Source: Bryobacterales bacterium (lineage in GTDB: Bacteria; Acidobacteriota; Terriglobia; Bryobacterales; UBA6623). From it: a stretch of DNA of 64,000 bases. Location of the stretch: positions 66,606 through 130,605 of the forward strand of contig JAPPMC010000312.1 of NCBI GenBank assembly GCA_028819235.1, read 5' to 3'. The notes beneath the pieces were generated by a model. The model searched no databases, was not told where the DNA came from, and worked only from the letters and a program-made list of their open reading frames with translations. Position numbers and translations under genes: made by a program. Of this stretch, positions 28,258 to 37,612 are shown in pieces (the first letter of the stretch is position 1; each line of letters starts with the position of its first letter).

Positions 28258-29931
28258 TCAGTTTTCGGCGCAGGGCGAACCCTCAGTGGCATCGCCGCCG
28301 CTTGAAGGGGCAGCCAGCATGCCGATAGCACGATCGAAAGTCTCCCAAACTTCCCTTCGGTCCCGCTCAGTACGGTACTTCCCATTTCGGCGGTAGTAGT
28401 CCCTCAGCCCTTGAAGTTCAGCGGTCAGGGACGCGGCGACGGCTTCGGACCAGATTGGCTTCCCCCCAACAATCACGCGGATCGCGCTGGAATGGGCGAC
28501 CGCGCTGCGTCCCAAGAGGTCACCGTCGGCCCCGCTCCCGCGCACTGCAATCCAGCCGCTGCGCCGAAAGCGCACTTGGGCCTGCAGATCGATTTGCCAA
28601 ACACCGTCCCTCTGACGCGAGATGTCCGCAACGGTGTCGACCGTCCCATCCTTGACGATCTCGAGCCGCCCCAATGCTCGCGGACTCCGCATGGTTGCCG
28701 TCACCGATACGCCGCCGCCTTGCGACGGCAGGCAGACCGTTCCTCCCGGACCAGCGCCGTTCGCCTCGATCTCGAGCACCGGCCCACTGGTGACGAACGT
28801 CTCACCACGCCTGACAGAGGCGTTCCATGGCAGCGGACCGCCAGTCCCACGGGTCCGCACGTACGTTCTCATTCCTCCCAGGAAGGGCTGCCAAGGCTCC
28901 CGCCGAGGGTTGTTGGGCAGGTCCGTGCCGGCCGTCACCGGCAGAATGAATCCAGCACTCAGGAGTTGGTACCAGTTCTCTAGGGGCCAGAACTCCCATC
29001 CCCAGTTCGCGATCTCCATGAATTCGACCGTGCCGAGCACGACGTCCGCAATCGCCGTGGGATTGCCGCCCAGATTGCCTCCGTGCGCGATTCCCGCCAT
29101 CCCTCCAGATGCGCGGGCGCGCCGCATCACATCAGCAAGAGTCGGAAAGTTATGGGGATCGTCCGGCACGCCGGCCATGATCGGCTGAATGATCTCGCCC
29201 AGCCCGAAGAGCAGGACATGCCCTTGGAGGCGGTCTCGGTACTCCTGACCCGCGACGATCGTGCGGCCCGCGACGGTGGCCTGGCCTCGGTCTCCCAAGG
29301 CGAACTGATGGGCCCAAACTCCTGGGACCATTCCGCCCTTGAGCGTCATGAACTGGCCGTGCGAAATGTCATCTCCGGCCATCATGGCGAACCAATCCCG
29401 GTCACCCGAAGGCTCGAGCCTGTCGTAGTGCAGGTGTGCGTCGGCCGCGCGCCAGCCCTTCTCCCTCAACCGGTTCCAGCGTTGGAGCCGCGCCGTGACC
29501 CGGATGGATTCGCCGGTCACGGGAGCCTCAACGGTGACCGGCAGATAGTCCAGTCCCTTGACCACAGCGACCGTGGCCCGCCTCGCCTGCGGCGTGAGCG
29601 GGACGATCACGGGTCCCGTGCCGCGGGCGTACAGCGCCACTTCGGTCTGACGCTTGGACACGTGGACAGAAACGAATCGATATCCGTGCGGCCCGACCCA
29701 GCGCGGCTCGTGCGGCGAGCCGTCCACGACCACCGAGAAGCGGGCGGCTATCGGGGCTCCAGTCTCCGCATCGACGATGCTCAGTTCGAGTAGGGGACTC
29801 CAATCCGCGTCGCGCTGCCCTTGCGCCCAGCCGGACCACGCCAGCCATGCCGCCGACAACACACCGCAAGCCGCCAGCGTCGCCGCTCGAAAGGTCCAGG
29901 CGGCCTTCACCGCGTCATTGGTATCGGGCAT
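28258..29931 (-). CDS. CehA/McbA-type metallohydrolase (PHP-like), membrane-anchored or exported
   Basis: 557 codons. The N-terminus has a hydrophobic segment at residues about 16-34 (ATLAACGVLSAAWLAWSG), a signal or anchor. After a beta-sandwich-like region (residues 45-165), the PHP-like metallophosphoesterase core begins with 'WRAADAHLHYDRLEPSG' (metal histidines). It continues through 'GMAGIAHGGNLGGNP' and 'LPVTAGTDLPNNPR'. These are the metal-site motifs of the CehA/McbA family, named after carbaryl-degrading hydrolases. The C-terminal 200 residues form another beta-rich region. The natural substrate is unknown. It is divergent from the acyltransferase gene with a 71-bp shared promoter region. 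Confidence 0.78.
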   Translation of the reverse strand: MPDTNDAVKAAWTFRAATLAACGVLSAAWLAWSGWAQGQRDADWSPLLELSIVDAETGAPIAARFSVVVDGSPHEPRWVGPHGYRFVSVHVSKRQTEVALYARGTGPVIVPLTPQARRATVAVVKGLDYLPVTVEAPVTGESIRVTARLQRWNRLREKGWRAADAHLHYDRLEPSGDRDWFAMMAGDDISHGQFMTLKGGMVPGVWAHQFALGDRGQATVAGRTIVAGQEYRDRLQGHVLLFGLGEIIQPIMAGVPDDPHNFPTLADVMRRARASGGMAGIAHGGNLGGNPTAIADVVLGTVEFMEIANWGWEFWPLENWYQLLSAGFILPVTAGTDLPNNPRREPWQPFLGGMRTYVRTRGTGGPLPWNASVRRGETFVTSGPVLEIEANGAGPGGTVCLPSQGGGVSVTATMRSPRALGRLEIVKDGTVDTVADISRQRDGVWQIDLQAQVRFRRSGWIAVRGSGADGDLLGRSAVAHSSAIRVIVGGKPIWSEAVAASLTAELQGLRDYYRRNGKYRTERDRREVWETFDRAIGMLAAPSSGGDATEGSPCAEN

Positions 29932-30002
29932 GGCTCCCGATTCGATACTCTACCTCAACCCGGAGTGCACTGGACATTCCGCCGCGCGGGAGACAGCTGG
30001 CT

Positions 30003-31451
30003 ATGGCAGAAACAGTAGCCGTTCCGTTATGGGCCTTCGTGTTGGGGGTGCTGGTCATCGCGTGGACAGTGGTCGCCAGGCTCTTGGTCCCCGGAGTGCG
30101 CTGGGTGATGCGCCGGCGGCTCCGCACGGTTGTCGATGAGCTCAACACACGTCTGCAATTCCAGATCTCTGCGTTCAAGCTCACGCGCCGACAGGCCCTC
30201 ATCGACCGTCTCGTGGCAGACGCCGGCGTGCTGGCCGCGGTAGACGAGGAAGCGCTGAGGACCGGTCAGCCAAGGAATGCCCTCTTGGCGAGGGTGGACC
30301 GGATCGCGCGCGAGATCGTGCCATCCTTCAATGCCTACGCCTATTTTCGGGTCGCCAACTTTCTGGCGCGGCGGATCACCCATCTGCTGTACCGCATCCG
30401 GCTGGGCTTCGCCGACGACGAAGGGCTGGCAGCCATTGACCCCGGCGCGACGGTGGTCTTCGTGATGAATCACCGGAGCAACGCGGACTACCTGATCGTG
30501 GCATTCATGGCCGCCCGCAGGACGGCCCTCAGCTATGCGGTGGGCGAATGGGCCAAGGTCTGGCCCATCCAGACCCTCGTGCGATCTTTGGGGGCGTACT
30601 TCGTGCGCCGCAACTCGCGGGACGCTCTCTACCGCAGGGTGCTGGCCCGCTACGTCCAGATGGCCACGCAGAGCGGAGTCGTCCAAGCGGTCTATCCGGA
30701 GGGCGGCCTCAGCCGAGATGGTCACCTTCGTCCCATGAAACTGGGGCTGATCAGCTACATGGTCTCGGCATTTGACCCTGTCGGTCCCCGGGACCTCGTC
30801 TTTGTGCCGGTCGGGATCAATTACGACAGGGTCATCGAGGACCGGACCCTGCTCCGCGAACTGGATCCGGACTGCGGTGAGCCCAGTGCAGGGCTCGTGG
30901 CGGAGACCCTCGTCCGAGCAGTCGTGTCCCATCTGGGGCTGATGCTCCGCAGGCGCTGGTATCGGCTCGGTTACGCAGTCGTCAACTTCGGCTCACCGAT
31001 CTCGATGCGCGCCTACTGCAAGGAGCGCGGACTCGACTTCCAGGACATGGCCAAGCCCACCCGCATGAAGCAGGTCGCGCTCCTCGGAGACCGAATCCAG
31101 GACGCAATCGCCGCGACAATCCCGGCCGTTCCTGTGGCCGTAGTGTCAGCGGTCTTCGTCACAAACTCCGACCGCGCCCTGAGCATGCTCGAGATCAAGT
31201 CGATGGCGCAGGGCCTGATCGTCCGCTTGGAGAGGAGAGGTGCGTACGTCCACGTAGCCAGATCGGACAGGGACTACGCAGTCAGCGTAGGCCTGCGAAT
31301 GCTCGTGCTGCGCCACTTTGTCACCGTGGAGCGCGGACTGTACCGCGCCTGCCCGTCAGAACTAGAGATCTTGCGGTACTACGCAAACTCAATCGGGCAC
31401 TTCCTGGAAGGCAGCGCGCACACCACCACAAGTGAGCAGACCGACGGATGA
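30003..31451 (+). CDS. Glycerol-3-phosphate acyltransferase-like (PlsB/LPLAT) membrane protein
   Basis: 482 codons from ATG 30003; the frame extends 52 codons upstream but those overlap the divergent gene. One N-terminal membrane helix (residues about 8-28). The acyltransferase motifs are clear: HX4D as 'NHRSNADY' (H157, D162), 'RRNSRDALYRRVLARY' (block II), and 'VYPEGGLSRDG' (residues 231-240, block III). 'FVPVGINYDRVIED' is the block IV strand typical of PlsB-type enzymes rather than PlsC. It would acylate sn-glycerol-3-phosphate at the membrane, the first step of phospholipid synthesis. It is shorter than E. coli PlsB (about 800 residues). It converges with the AttH-like gene. Confidence 0.85.
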   Translation: MAETVAVPLWAFVLGVLVIAWTVVARLLVPGVRWVMRRRLRTVVDELNTRLQFQISAFKLTRRQALIDRLVADAGVLAAVDEEALRTGQPRNALLARVDRIAREIVPSFNAYAYFRVANFLARRITHLLYRIRLGFADDEGLAAIDPGATVVFVMNHRSNADYLIVAFMAARRTALSYAVGEWAKVWPIQTLVRSLGAYFVRRNSRDALYRRVLARYVQMATQSGVVQAVYPEGGLSRDGHLRPMKLGLISYMVSAFDPVGPRDLVFVPVGINYDRVIEDRTLLRELDPDCGEPSAGLVAETLVRAVVSHLGLMLRRRWYRLGYAVVNFGSPISMRAYCKERGLDFQDMAKPTRMKQVALLGDRIQDAIAATIPAVPVAVVSAVFVTNSDRALSMLEIKSMAQGLIVRLERRGAYVHVARSDRDYAVSVGLRMLVLRHFVTVERGLYRACPSELEILRYYANSIGHFLEGSAHTTTSEQTDG

Positions 31452-31479
31452 GCGGTTCGGGAGCGCGCGGCCTGGGCTG

Positions 31480-32574
31480 TCACTCGGCACCCATCTCGAC
31501 CGGCCGGTCATAGCCGGTCATCTCCAGATAGCCGGCGCCCCTGACGGGTCGTCCGCGCCGACGGCCCGTGTAGCGCACCGGACCTTCCCAGTAGACCGGC
31601 GTGCGGCCCGATTCGCTGACGAGTTCCTGCGCATCGTGTCGGGCCAGCACGTCCAGTTCCACACCGAGACTGTGGATCTGCACCCTCCACTCGACCGGAT
31701 AGCTGGCCCCGGTCGCTTGGCTGACCCACTCTCGGCCCGGCTGGAGATCGATGTCCTCAGCGCGAAGCGCGAAGCTGCTGCCGTCCGGCTGCACTAGCGT
31801 GCCGCCAGAGAATGGGCTATGCCCGCCGCTCTTGAGCCGCAGGCCATACAGCATCACGTCCGTTCCGTCGTCGAGCTGCACGCTCATCCAGTCCCACCCT
31901 TGCAGGTCATCGGCGAGCCCCTCGGTGAAGAATTCGTGGTCCATCCACGCAAGGCCGCTGACCTCGAAAGTGTCTCCGTCCAGCACCAGCTCCCCGGTGG
32001 CGCGCATTCTTGTGAGGGAAGCGTAATGGGAAGCCTGCCCCACCCCGCCCGCCTTCCGAGCCACGCCGTCCCGGCCATGAATGACGACAGGTTTGGCGGC
32101 CTCGAGCCGCAGTTCGAGCGAAGCATGCGCATCCCCGGCCCAGAGCCGTTGGACGGGTTTCGTGGGTGTTCCGGAGAGAAAGGTCGCGCTCCAGTTCCCG
32201 TTCCAGATGACCCCGCCCCCTTCGGAGGCCCCGGCCAGGCCTGGCCCGGCGCGATTCAGGCGCTCGCGGAAGTGCAGCCGCCCGCCATCGATGTCCGTGA
32301 TGGCGAAGTGCGCCACGTACAGCTGGTCTAGGCCCCAGACCTTGGTGGATCCGGGCACCGCATCGCGACCGGCGCGGAAGAACGTCACTTCGAAGCCGAA
32401 CTCCCTGCCGTCGGCATCGGCCAAGTTGCCGGTGTAGTACCACCATTCCGCGCCGAACGACCGGTGCTCGAAGTGGTCGCGCGGGAAGCGGAACTCGTAT
32501 CCCGGCAGGGCCTGGTCGAGAGGCGCGCCCGGCGTTGCGGCGAGCAGCGCGATCGCAAGTCCTACCAGTCTCAC
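31480..32574 (-). CDS. AttH/CrtC-like lipocalin-fold exported protein
   Basis: 364 codons with a Sec signal (LVGLAIALLAATPG). The sequence shows 'FPRDHFEHRSFGAEWWYYTGNL' at residues 28-50, 'GFEVTFFRAG', 'YVAHFAITD' and 'WMDHEFF...GWDWMSVQLDDG'. These are hallmarks of the AttH/carotenoid 1,2-hydratase (CrtC) family of double lipocalin barrels. In other bacteria AttH proteins are encoded with an ABC ATPase and FtsX-like permease, as here: its ATG overlaps the ATPase stop (ATGA, 32571-32574). The family is presumed to bind or carry a lipid in the periplasm. No carotenoid genes are nearby, so CrtC activity is not claimed. Confidence 0.85.
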   Translation of the reverse strand: MRLVGLAIALLAATPGAPLDQALPGYEFRFPRDHFEHRSFGAEWWYYTGNLADADGREFGFEVTFFRAGRDAVPGSTKVWGLDQLYVAHFAITDIDGGRLHFRERLNRAGPGLAGASEGGGVIWNGNWSATFLSGTPTKPVQRLWAGDAHASLELRLEAAKPVVIHGRDGVARKAGGVGQASHYASLTRMRATGELVLDGDTFEVSGLAWMDHEFFTEGLADDLQGWDWMSVQLDDGTDVMLYGLRLKSGGHSPFSGGTLVQPDGSSFALRAEDIDLQPGREWVSQATGASYPVEWRVQIHSLGVELDVLARHDAQELVSESGRTPVYWEGPVRYTGRRRGRPVRGAGYLEMTGYDRPVEMGAE

Positions 32575-33368
32575 GTGGCTCCTCCGGCCGCGCCCGTGGG
32601 CAAGTCGGAGACAAGCTCCCCGTCGCGGAGCGTGAGAATCCTGTCCGTCGCAGCGGCACTCTCGAGGCTGTGGGTTGCCATCACGATCGTCGTCCCGAGC
32701 TGGAGGTTGATCAGGCGGAACAGGGCCATGACCTCCTCGGCTGTGTGCGTGTCCAGATTGCCCATGGGCTCGTCTGCGAGTACGAGGGCCGGCTCCGATC
32801 CCAAGGCCCGCGCTATCGCCACGCGTTGCAACTGGCCTCCAGATAGCTGGTGGGGCAGACGGTCGGCCAGATCGGGAATCCCGACCAGGGCCAGCATCTC
32901 CGCCGCGCGACGGCGGGTCCGCCTCCTGCCGGCGAGTTGCAGCGGGATCTCGACATTCTCGAGGGCGCTGAGTGTCGGAAACAGGTGGAAGAACTGGAAG
33001 ACGAAGCCCACACGCTCCCGGCGCAGGCAGGTCAGTTCCTCGTCCTTGAGACCCTCTGTGGAGCGGCCCTCGAGCAGGACGTGCCCGGAAGTGGGCGTGT
33101 CCACGGCGCCCGCCAGATTCAGGAAGGTGCTCTTGCCCGACCCGCTGCGGCCTACCAGCGCCACGAATTCCCCGCTGCGGACATCCAAGCTGACGTGCCG
33201 CAGGGCAGTCACGGAACGTCCCCCGGGAAGGTAGAGCTTGGACACGTCGCGAAACCCCAAGACTGGTGGCCGAGCATCTCGTTCTTCCGGGAAGACCGCC
33301 GTCCCGACGACGGTCGGAGCACCCTTGGAGTCTGGACCCGGCACTGCGTTACTCCTCGTGCAGGACAT
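32571..33368 (-). CDS. ABC transporter ATP-binding protein (LolD/MacB type)
   Basis: 265 codons. Walker A 'GRSGSGKST' (residues 73-81), Q-loop 'VGFVFQFFHLFPTLSALENV', signature 'LSGGQLQRVAIARAL', Walker B 'ALVLADEPMGNLD' and the H-switch 'MATHS' are all present. The 'FQFFHLFPTL' Q-loop region is typical of the LolD/MacB/FtsE group that powers FtsX-like mechanotransmission proteins. It overlaps the permease stop by 20 bp upstream and the AttH start downstream. The first 35 residues are unusual for the family; translation may begin later, but the overlap supports 33368. Confidence 0.93.
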   Translation of the reverse strand: MSCTRSNAVPGPDSKGAPTVVGTAVFPEERDARPPVLGFRDVSKLYLPGGRSVTALRHVSLDVRSGEFVALVGRSGSGKSTFLNLAGAVDTPTSGHVLLEGRSTEGLKDEELTCLRRERVGFVFQFFHLFPTLSALENVEIPLQLAGRRRTRRRAAEMLALVGIPDLADRLPHQLSGGQLQRVAIARALGSEPALVLADEPMGNLDTHTAEEVMALFRLINLQLGTTIVMATHSLESAAATDRILTLRDGELVSDLPTGAAGGAT

Positions 33369-35880
33369 GAATCGGGTGCTGGGCGGCAGCAGCCCGCGCT
33401 GGGTACAGGCCGGCCGCCAGACTCGCCGCGAAGATGGCCGTCAAGGCGGACAGCAGGAGTCCAACGGGCCAATAGAACTGGATTGTCCAACCGAAAGACT
33501 GCTTGTTGATCACCTTGATGAGCACGACGGCCAATGCACCGCCCAGCACGACGCCCCCCGCGTTTGACATCAATCCGAGCAGTCCCGCTTGGGTCAGCAC
33601 CAACTGGCGGACCTGCCGCTTCGTCGCGCCCAGCGTCCGGAGAAGCCCGAGTTCGGCCCGTCGATCCACCACAAGCGTCAGCAGAGCCCCTGCCATACCC
33701 AAGATTGCGACCAGGAGGGCCACGGCCCCGATAGCATCCGTAATGGCGAATGTGCGATCGAACGATGCGGTCGCGAGCTCGCGGAGCTCTCGGTTCCGCA
33801 GCACGCGAAGCCGGTATTCTCCGACGGCGCGGTTGACCTGCAGCCGCCCTGCCTCGATGTCGGTCCCCGGCGCAAGGTAGACTGCGACGCCGGTCAGACG
33901 CCGATCGGGCAGGTAGGGGAGGAAGGCATCGCGGTGTCCCAGCAATTGGCCCCGCTCCGACGAGTAGTCGTGGAAGATGGCCACAACCTCGAACTCCTCG
34001 GATCGCTTCCCGAGCGGCAGATTGATCGTGTCCCCCGCGCCGACGCCGTGCTTGTTCGCGAAGGGCTCGCTGGCTATCACGCACCCACCTGAGAGCATGC
34101 GTGCGGACACCTTGTCAATGCCGGGCCCATCCAAGATGCGGATGGTGGATCTCCCCCTTTGGACGCCGAAATCCACCAAGGCCAGTGTGGCCGGAAGGCC
34201 GCCGTGGCGGATCGAGTACCTCCGGATCGGATCAATGAGGGCCACTTCGGGGAGAGCCGAGATCTTGGCGGCGGCCTCCTCGGCCATGGTGCTGCCGTCC
34301 GCCTCACCCGACGCCAACTCCGGCTGGACATACAGGTCTGCCTGCAGGCGACCGTCCATCCAGACCATCACCGTCTCCCTGAGGCTGCCCACCATAACGG
34401 CCACGCTGACCGTCATCGCCGTAGCCGTGGCCAACGCGGCCACGATCACCGACGTGCGCCCGATGGACTCCTCTAGGATCTTCGATCCAATCATTCCTGC
34501 CACGCCGATCAGGGCCAAGAGCGGCGCGGTCAGCGCTCTGAGAGCCTTTCTGGCCGCCAATGGGATGATCATCGTGCACGCGGCGATCAGTCCCACCGCC
34601 GCCGCGAATCCTGCGAATGGGACCCTGTCGACAGCGGGGAGCAAGCACAGCAGGCCCGAGGCCACAACGCACCCGCAAGACCAGGCCGCCCACCTGCCGC
34701 TAGACCTAGCGGCCTCATGCTCGATGCCTCCCTTCGCCATGGCTTCGGTCGGAGGAACGCTGGCGGCTTGGCGGGCCGGCCACCACGCCGACAGCAGCGA
34801 CACGCCCAGCCCTGCGCACACGGCCAAGGCGATCGTCTCTGGCCGGACGGCCAGCTCGGGCGGCGCCGCGCTGGCATAGAGCGATTCGACCGTGCGGCCC
34901 ATGAGCGCGACGGCACCGACGGCGAGTACCCGACCCAAGACTAGCCCCAAGAGCGTGCCGAGCAAACCGAATACCAAGCCTTCGAACAGGAAGCCGGCGC
35001 GGACCATCGCCGAAGTCATCCCGATCGCTCGGGCGACTCCGATCAACGGACGTCGCCGGACTACCCGCACGGAAACGCTGTTGTAGATAAGGAAGGCGCC
35101 AACGATCAGCGCAATGTAGCTGATGATGCGCAGGTTCCAGCGGAAGGAGTTGAGCAGTCTGCGGTACTCCCGGCTGCGGCTGCCCGCCGCAGAGACTTGT
35201 GCGGCTGGCGGCAACAGCGCCTCGATCCGCGGTCGCCACTGTTCCGCCGCGTCGGCCTCCGAATGGACGTAAATCCGGTCGACGGTGCCCTCCCTGTCCA
35301 GGAGCGACTGGGCAAGCGCGACATCCACCACGATCATGCGAGTTCGCAGCCCGCCCGACCCTCCTGCGTCTGCGAGCAGACCCTGCATGAACAGGGTCTC
35401 GACGCGGTCGTTCACGGCAATCTGGAACTGCCGCCCCGGCGCAAGGCCCATGCCGTTGGAGACCCAAGCCGGACGGCCCTCACGGAGGGTCGTCAGATCT
35501 GCCACCTCAAGCGTGACGGCGCTCTCTAGGGTCTCGTCCCCCAGCAGGTCCACTCCGAACAGCGGCACTCTCTCGCCGTTGGCCAGAACAGTCACGAAGC
35601 CCTCTACGCGGGCCGAGAAACGCAGCGGCGCCTCAAGCCTAGCCAGATCGCCCAACGCTGTCTCGGGGACGCCGCCGAGCTGGCTGATCTCCAAGCTCGC
35701 GTCCCCTTGCAGGGATTCCATGGAGGAGCGGAACGATCCTGCGGCGGCCTCCCCGGCGAGATCTATCGCGATGATCACCGCGACGCCGACTGAAACGCAG
35801 GCAACCGTGAGCAGGCTGCGCCAAGGCTCAAGCAGCAGCGCCCTGACGATCAGCCGGCCCAGCAGCAGCACTCGATGCAT
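33349..35880 (-). CDS. FtsX-like ABC transporter permease (two FtsX domains)
   Basis: 843 codons, starting an operon with the ATPase and the AttH-like protein. The topology is a membrane helix at residues about 18-40, a large periplasmic MacB-PCD-like domain, then three helices near 250-375 ('ISYIALIVGAFLIYNS', 'GLLGTLLGLVLGRVLA', 'LAVCAGLGVSLLSAWWPARQAA'). Further hydrophobic segments lie near 395-500, followed by a second periplasmic domain and a C-terminal FtsX domain of three helices, ending 'LAAGLYPARAAAAQHPIHVL'. Duplicated FtsX domains are typical of permeases paired with AttH or involved in lipoprotein and lipid extraction. The cargo is unknown; an envelope lipid is likely given the AttH partner. 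Confidence 0.9.
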   Translation of the reverse strand: MHRVLLLGRLIVRALLLEPWRSLLTVACVSVGVAVIIAIDLAGEAAAGSFRSSMESLQGDASLEISQLGGVPETALGDLARLEAPLRFSARVEGFVTVLANGERVPLFGVDLLGDETLESAVTLEVADLTTLREGRPAWVSNGMGLAPGRQFQIAVNDRVETLFMQGLLADAGGSGGLRTRMIVVDVALAQSLLDREGTVDRIYVHSEADAAEQWRPRIEALLPPAAQVSAAGSRSREYRRLLNSFRWNLRIISYIALIVGAFLIYNSVSVRVVRRRPLIGVARAIGMTSAMVRAGFLFEGLVFGLLGTLLGLVLGRVLAVGAVALMGRTVESLYASAAPPELAVRPETIALAVCAGLGVSLLSAWWPARQAASVPPTEAMAKGGIEHEAARSSGRWAAWSCGCVVASGLLCLLPAVDRVPFAGFAAAVGLIAACTMIIPLAARKALRALTAPLLALIGVAGMIGSKILEESIGRTSVIVAALATATAMTVSVAVMVGSLRETVMVWMDGRLQADLYVQPELASGEADGSTMAEEAAAKISALPEVALIDPIRRYSIRHGGLPATLALVDFGVQRGRSTIRILDGPGIDKVSARMLSGGCVIASEPFANKHGVGAGDTINLPLGKRSEEFEVVAIFHDYSSERGQLLGHRDAFLPYLPDRRLTGVAVYLAPGTDIEAGRLQVNRAVGEYRLRVLRNRELRELATASFDRTFAITDAIGAVALLVAILGMAGALLTLVVDRRAELGLLRTLGATKRQVRQLVLTQAGLLGLMSNAGGVVLGGALAVVLIKVINKQSFGWTIQFYWPVGLLLSALTAIFAASLAAGLYPARAAAAQHPIHVLHEE

Positions 35881-35992
35881 GGGGAGGAGGAGGAGAACAG
35901 AATCGCGTGGCGAGCGACCGCAACGGACGCGAAACGGTTAGGCCGACCGGGGCCCATTCCTCAGGGTAACGGTCGGTCAGCCCATGGCGAGG

Positions 35993-37438
35993 CTACGCCA
36001 GCAGGCTGTCGATGACCTTGCCATGCACGTCGGTCAGCCGGAAATCCCGGCCCATGTGGCGGTAAGTGAGCTTCTCGTGATCGAATCCCAGTAGGTGCAG
36101 CAGTGTGGCTTGCAGGTCGTGCACGTGCACAGGCTCCTCGACGACGTTCAGGCATAGGTCGTCGGTCCTGCCGACCACCCGGCCACCGGCAAGTCCGCCG
36201 CCCGCCATCCACATGCTGTAGGCGTTCGGATGGTGGTCCCGGCCCGCGTTGTCAGCATCGTCGGGCCTGCGAATCTCGACCATCGGCGTTCGCCCGAACT
36301 CCCCGCCCCAAACGACCAGCGTCTCGTCTAGGAGCCCCTGCTGCTTCAGGTCGCGGATCAGGTACGCGTTCGCCTGATCAACCTTCCTGCAGCGCTTCGG
36401 AAGGTTCTTGTTGAGCTCGCTGTGGTCGTCCCAACTGGCGTCCATCATCAGCACAAACCGCACTCCGCGCTCGACCATGCGACGGGCCAATAGGCAGTTG
36501 GTCGCGTATTGGCGCTGGTCCGCGTCGTCGCTGGTGACGCCGTAGCCCTCGAGCACGTGCGCCGGCTCCCCTGAGAAGTCCAGCAGTTCGGGCGCGGACA
36601 TCTGCATGCGGTACGCGAGCTCGTAGGACGAGATGCGCGAGGCAATCTCCACGTCCCCGGTCTCTTCGTACCGCAGTTCGTTCAGGGCGCGGACGGACCG
36701 GAGGGTCTCCTGCTGGAGTGCATCGCTAACACCCTCGGGATTCGAGAGGTAGAGGATCGGATCTCCGGTGTTGCGGAACACCGTTCCCTGATAGTGGGAC
36801 GGCAGGAAGCCGCAGGAGAAGTTGCTCGACCCGCCGCTCGTTCCCCTTCCCGAGGTGAGCACAACGAAGCCGGGCAGGTCCTGGGACTCGCTACCGAGAC
36901 CGTAGACCGACCAAGCTCCCATCGTCGGCCGCCCGAACTGAGTGTGCCCCGTGAAGAGCAGCAACTGCCCGGGATGGTGGTTAAACGCGTCCGTGTGCAT
37001 CGATCGCACCAGGCAGATGTCGTCGGCAACCTCCGCGAGCTTGGGCATCAGCTCCGAGAGCTCCATGCCGCTCTCGCCATGCCGCTCGAACGCAAACTTG
37101 CTCGCCATGACTTTGGCCGATGGCTTGATGAACGCCAGCTTCAGATCCTTGGTCAGCGACTCCGGCAGCGCCGATCCGTGGTGCTCCTGAAGGCCGGGCT
37201 TGGGGTCGAAGAGTTCGTACTGGCTCGGCCCGCCTTCCATGAACATGAAGATCACGTGCTTGGCCTTCGGCTGGAAGTGGGGCTGTTTGGGGGCCAGAGG
37301 GTTGACCTCCGGAAGAGTGGCGGCAGTGAGACCGTCCGCGGCGAGCAGGTCGCCGAGCGCGACTATACCGATCCCGGACGCGACATTCTTGAGGAAGTCG
37401 CGCCGGCGCTGGATCGCCTGAAACTGGGCGAAAGTCAT
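35993..37438 (-). CDS. DUF1501 domain-containing exported protein
   Basis: 481 codons from ATG 37438. The N-terminus carries a twin-arginine-like motif (RRRDFLKN) before a hydrophobic stretch, as is usual for DUF1501 proteins. The fold is alkaline-phosphatase/sulfatase-like: 'HVIFMFMEGGPSQYELFDPKPGL', 'VRSMHTDAFNHHPGQLLL', 'GRPTMGAWSVYGLGS', 'WDDHSELNKNLP', 'VVWGGEFGRTPM' and 'GRDHHPNAYSMW'. These are the conserved metal- and substrate-site motifs. The function is unproven; partners are normally DUF1553 cytochrome-like proteins. Here the partner gene is separated by an inserted TonB receptor gene, and only a broken 3' fragment of a DUF1553 gene lies directly upstream. Confidence 0.92.
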   Translation of the reverse strand: MTFAQFQAIQRRRDFLKNVASGIGIVALGDLLAADGLTAATLPEVNPLAPKQPHFQPKAKHVIFMFMEGGPSQYELFDPKPGLQEHHGSALPESLTKDLKLAFIKPSAKVMASKFAFERHGESGMELSELMPKLAEVADDICLVRSMHTDAFNHHPGQLLLFTGHTQFGRPTMGAWSVYGLGSESQDLPGFVVLTSGRGTSGGSSNFSCGFLPSHYQGTVFRNTGDPILYLSNPEGVSDALQQETLRSVRALNELRYEETGDVEIASRISSYELAYRMQMSAPELLDFSGEPAHVLEGYGVTSDDADQRQYATNCLLARRMVERGVRFVLMMDASWDDHSELNKNLPKRCRKVDQANAYLIRDLKQQGLLDETLVVWGGEFGRTPMVEIRRPDDADNAGRDHHPNAYSMWMAGGGLAGGRVVGRTDDLCLNVVEEPVHVHDLQATLLHLLGFDHEKLTYRHMGRDFRLTDVHGKVIDSLLA

Positions 37439-37602
37439 AGCGTCACTCCCGAATGATGAACTCATCAGTGTTCATCAAGATCCTGCCGATTCCAATCAAA
37501 GTGTCGATTTCGACAGAGTCGTGGTCCCTTAGGGCGATCTGCGCAAGCTGCAGCTCCCGGCGACTGGTCCAGCACGCGCGCAGCGCCGAAAGGATTCCGA
37601 GG
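37191..37602. repeat. Imperfect direct repeat, left copy (about 410 bp)
   Basis: This block matches 40879-41301 in the same orientation, at roughly four bases in five or better by eye. It includes the first 83 codons of the intact DUF1501 gene, the short gap, and a broken copy of the DUF1553 3' end. The match fades after 'AGGCCGGGCT' on the left and just before the TonB receptor start on the right. Confidence 0.88.
37443..37602 (-). pseudogene. 3' fragment of a DUF1553 gene
   Basis: The minus strand matches the last 53 or so codons of the intact gene at 41131. It starts readable as 'AARVLDQSPG', then a short deletion shifts the frame so that 'DHDPVEIATWIGIG' appears in another phase as 'CRNRHFDWNRQD'. 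Everything upstream of this fragment is gone, replaced by the start of the TonB receptor gene on the other strand. Confidence 0.85.
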
Positions 37603-37612
37603 GAAATTATAC

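Noticed and set aside
27701..28396. 231-codon plus-strand frame
   Set aside because: Arginine/serine-rich, no ribosome-binding site, overlaps the real CehA/McbA gene and competing frames of equal length.
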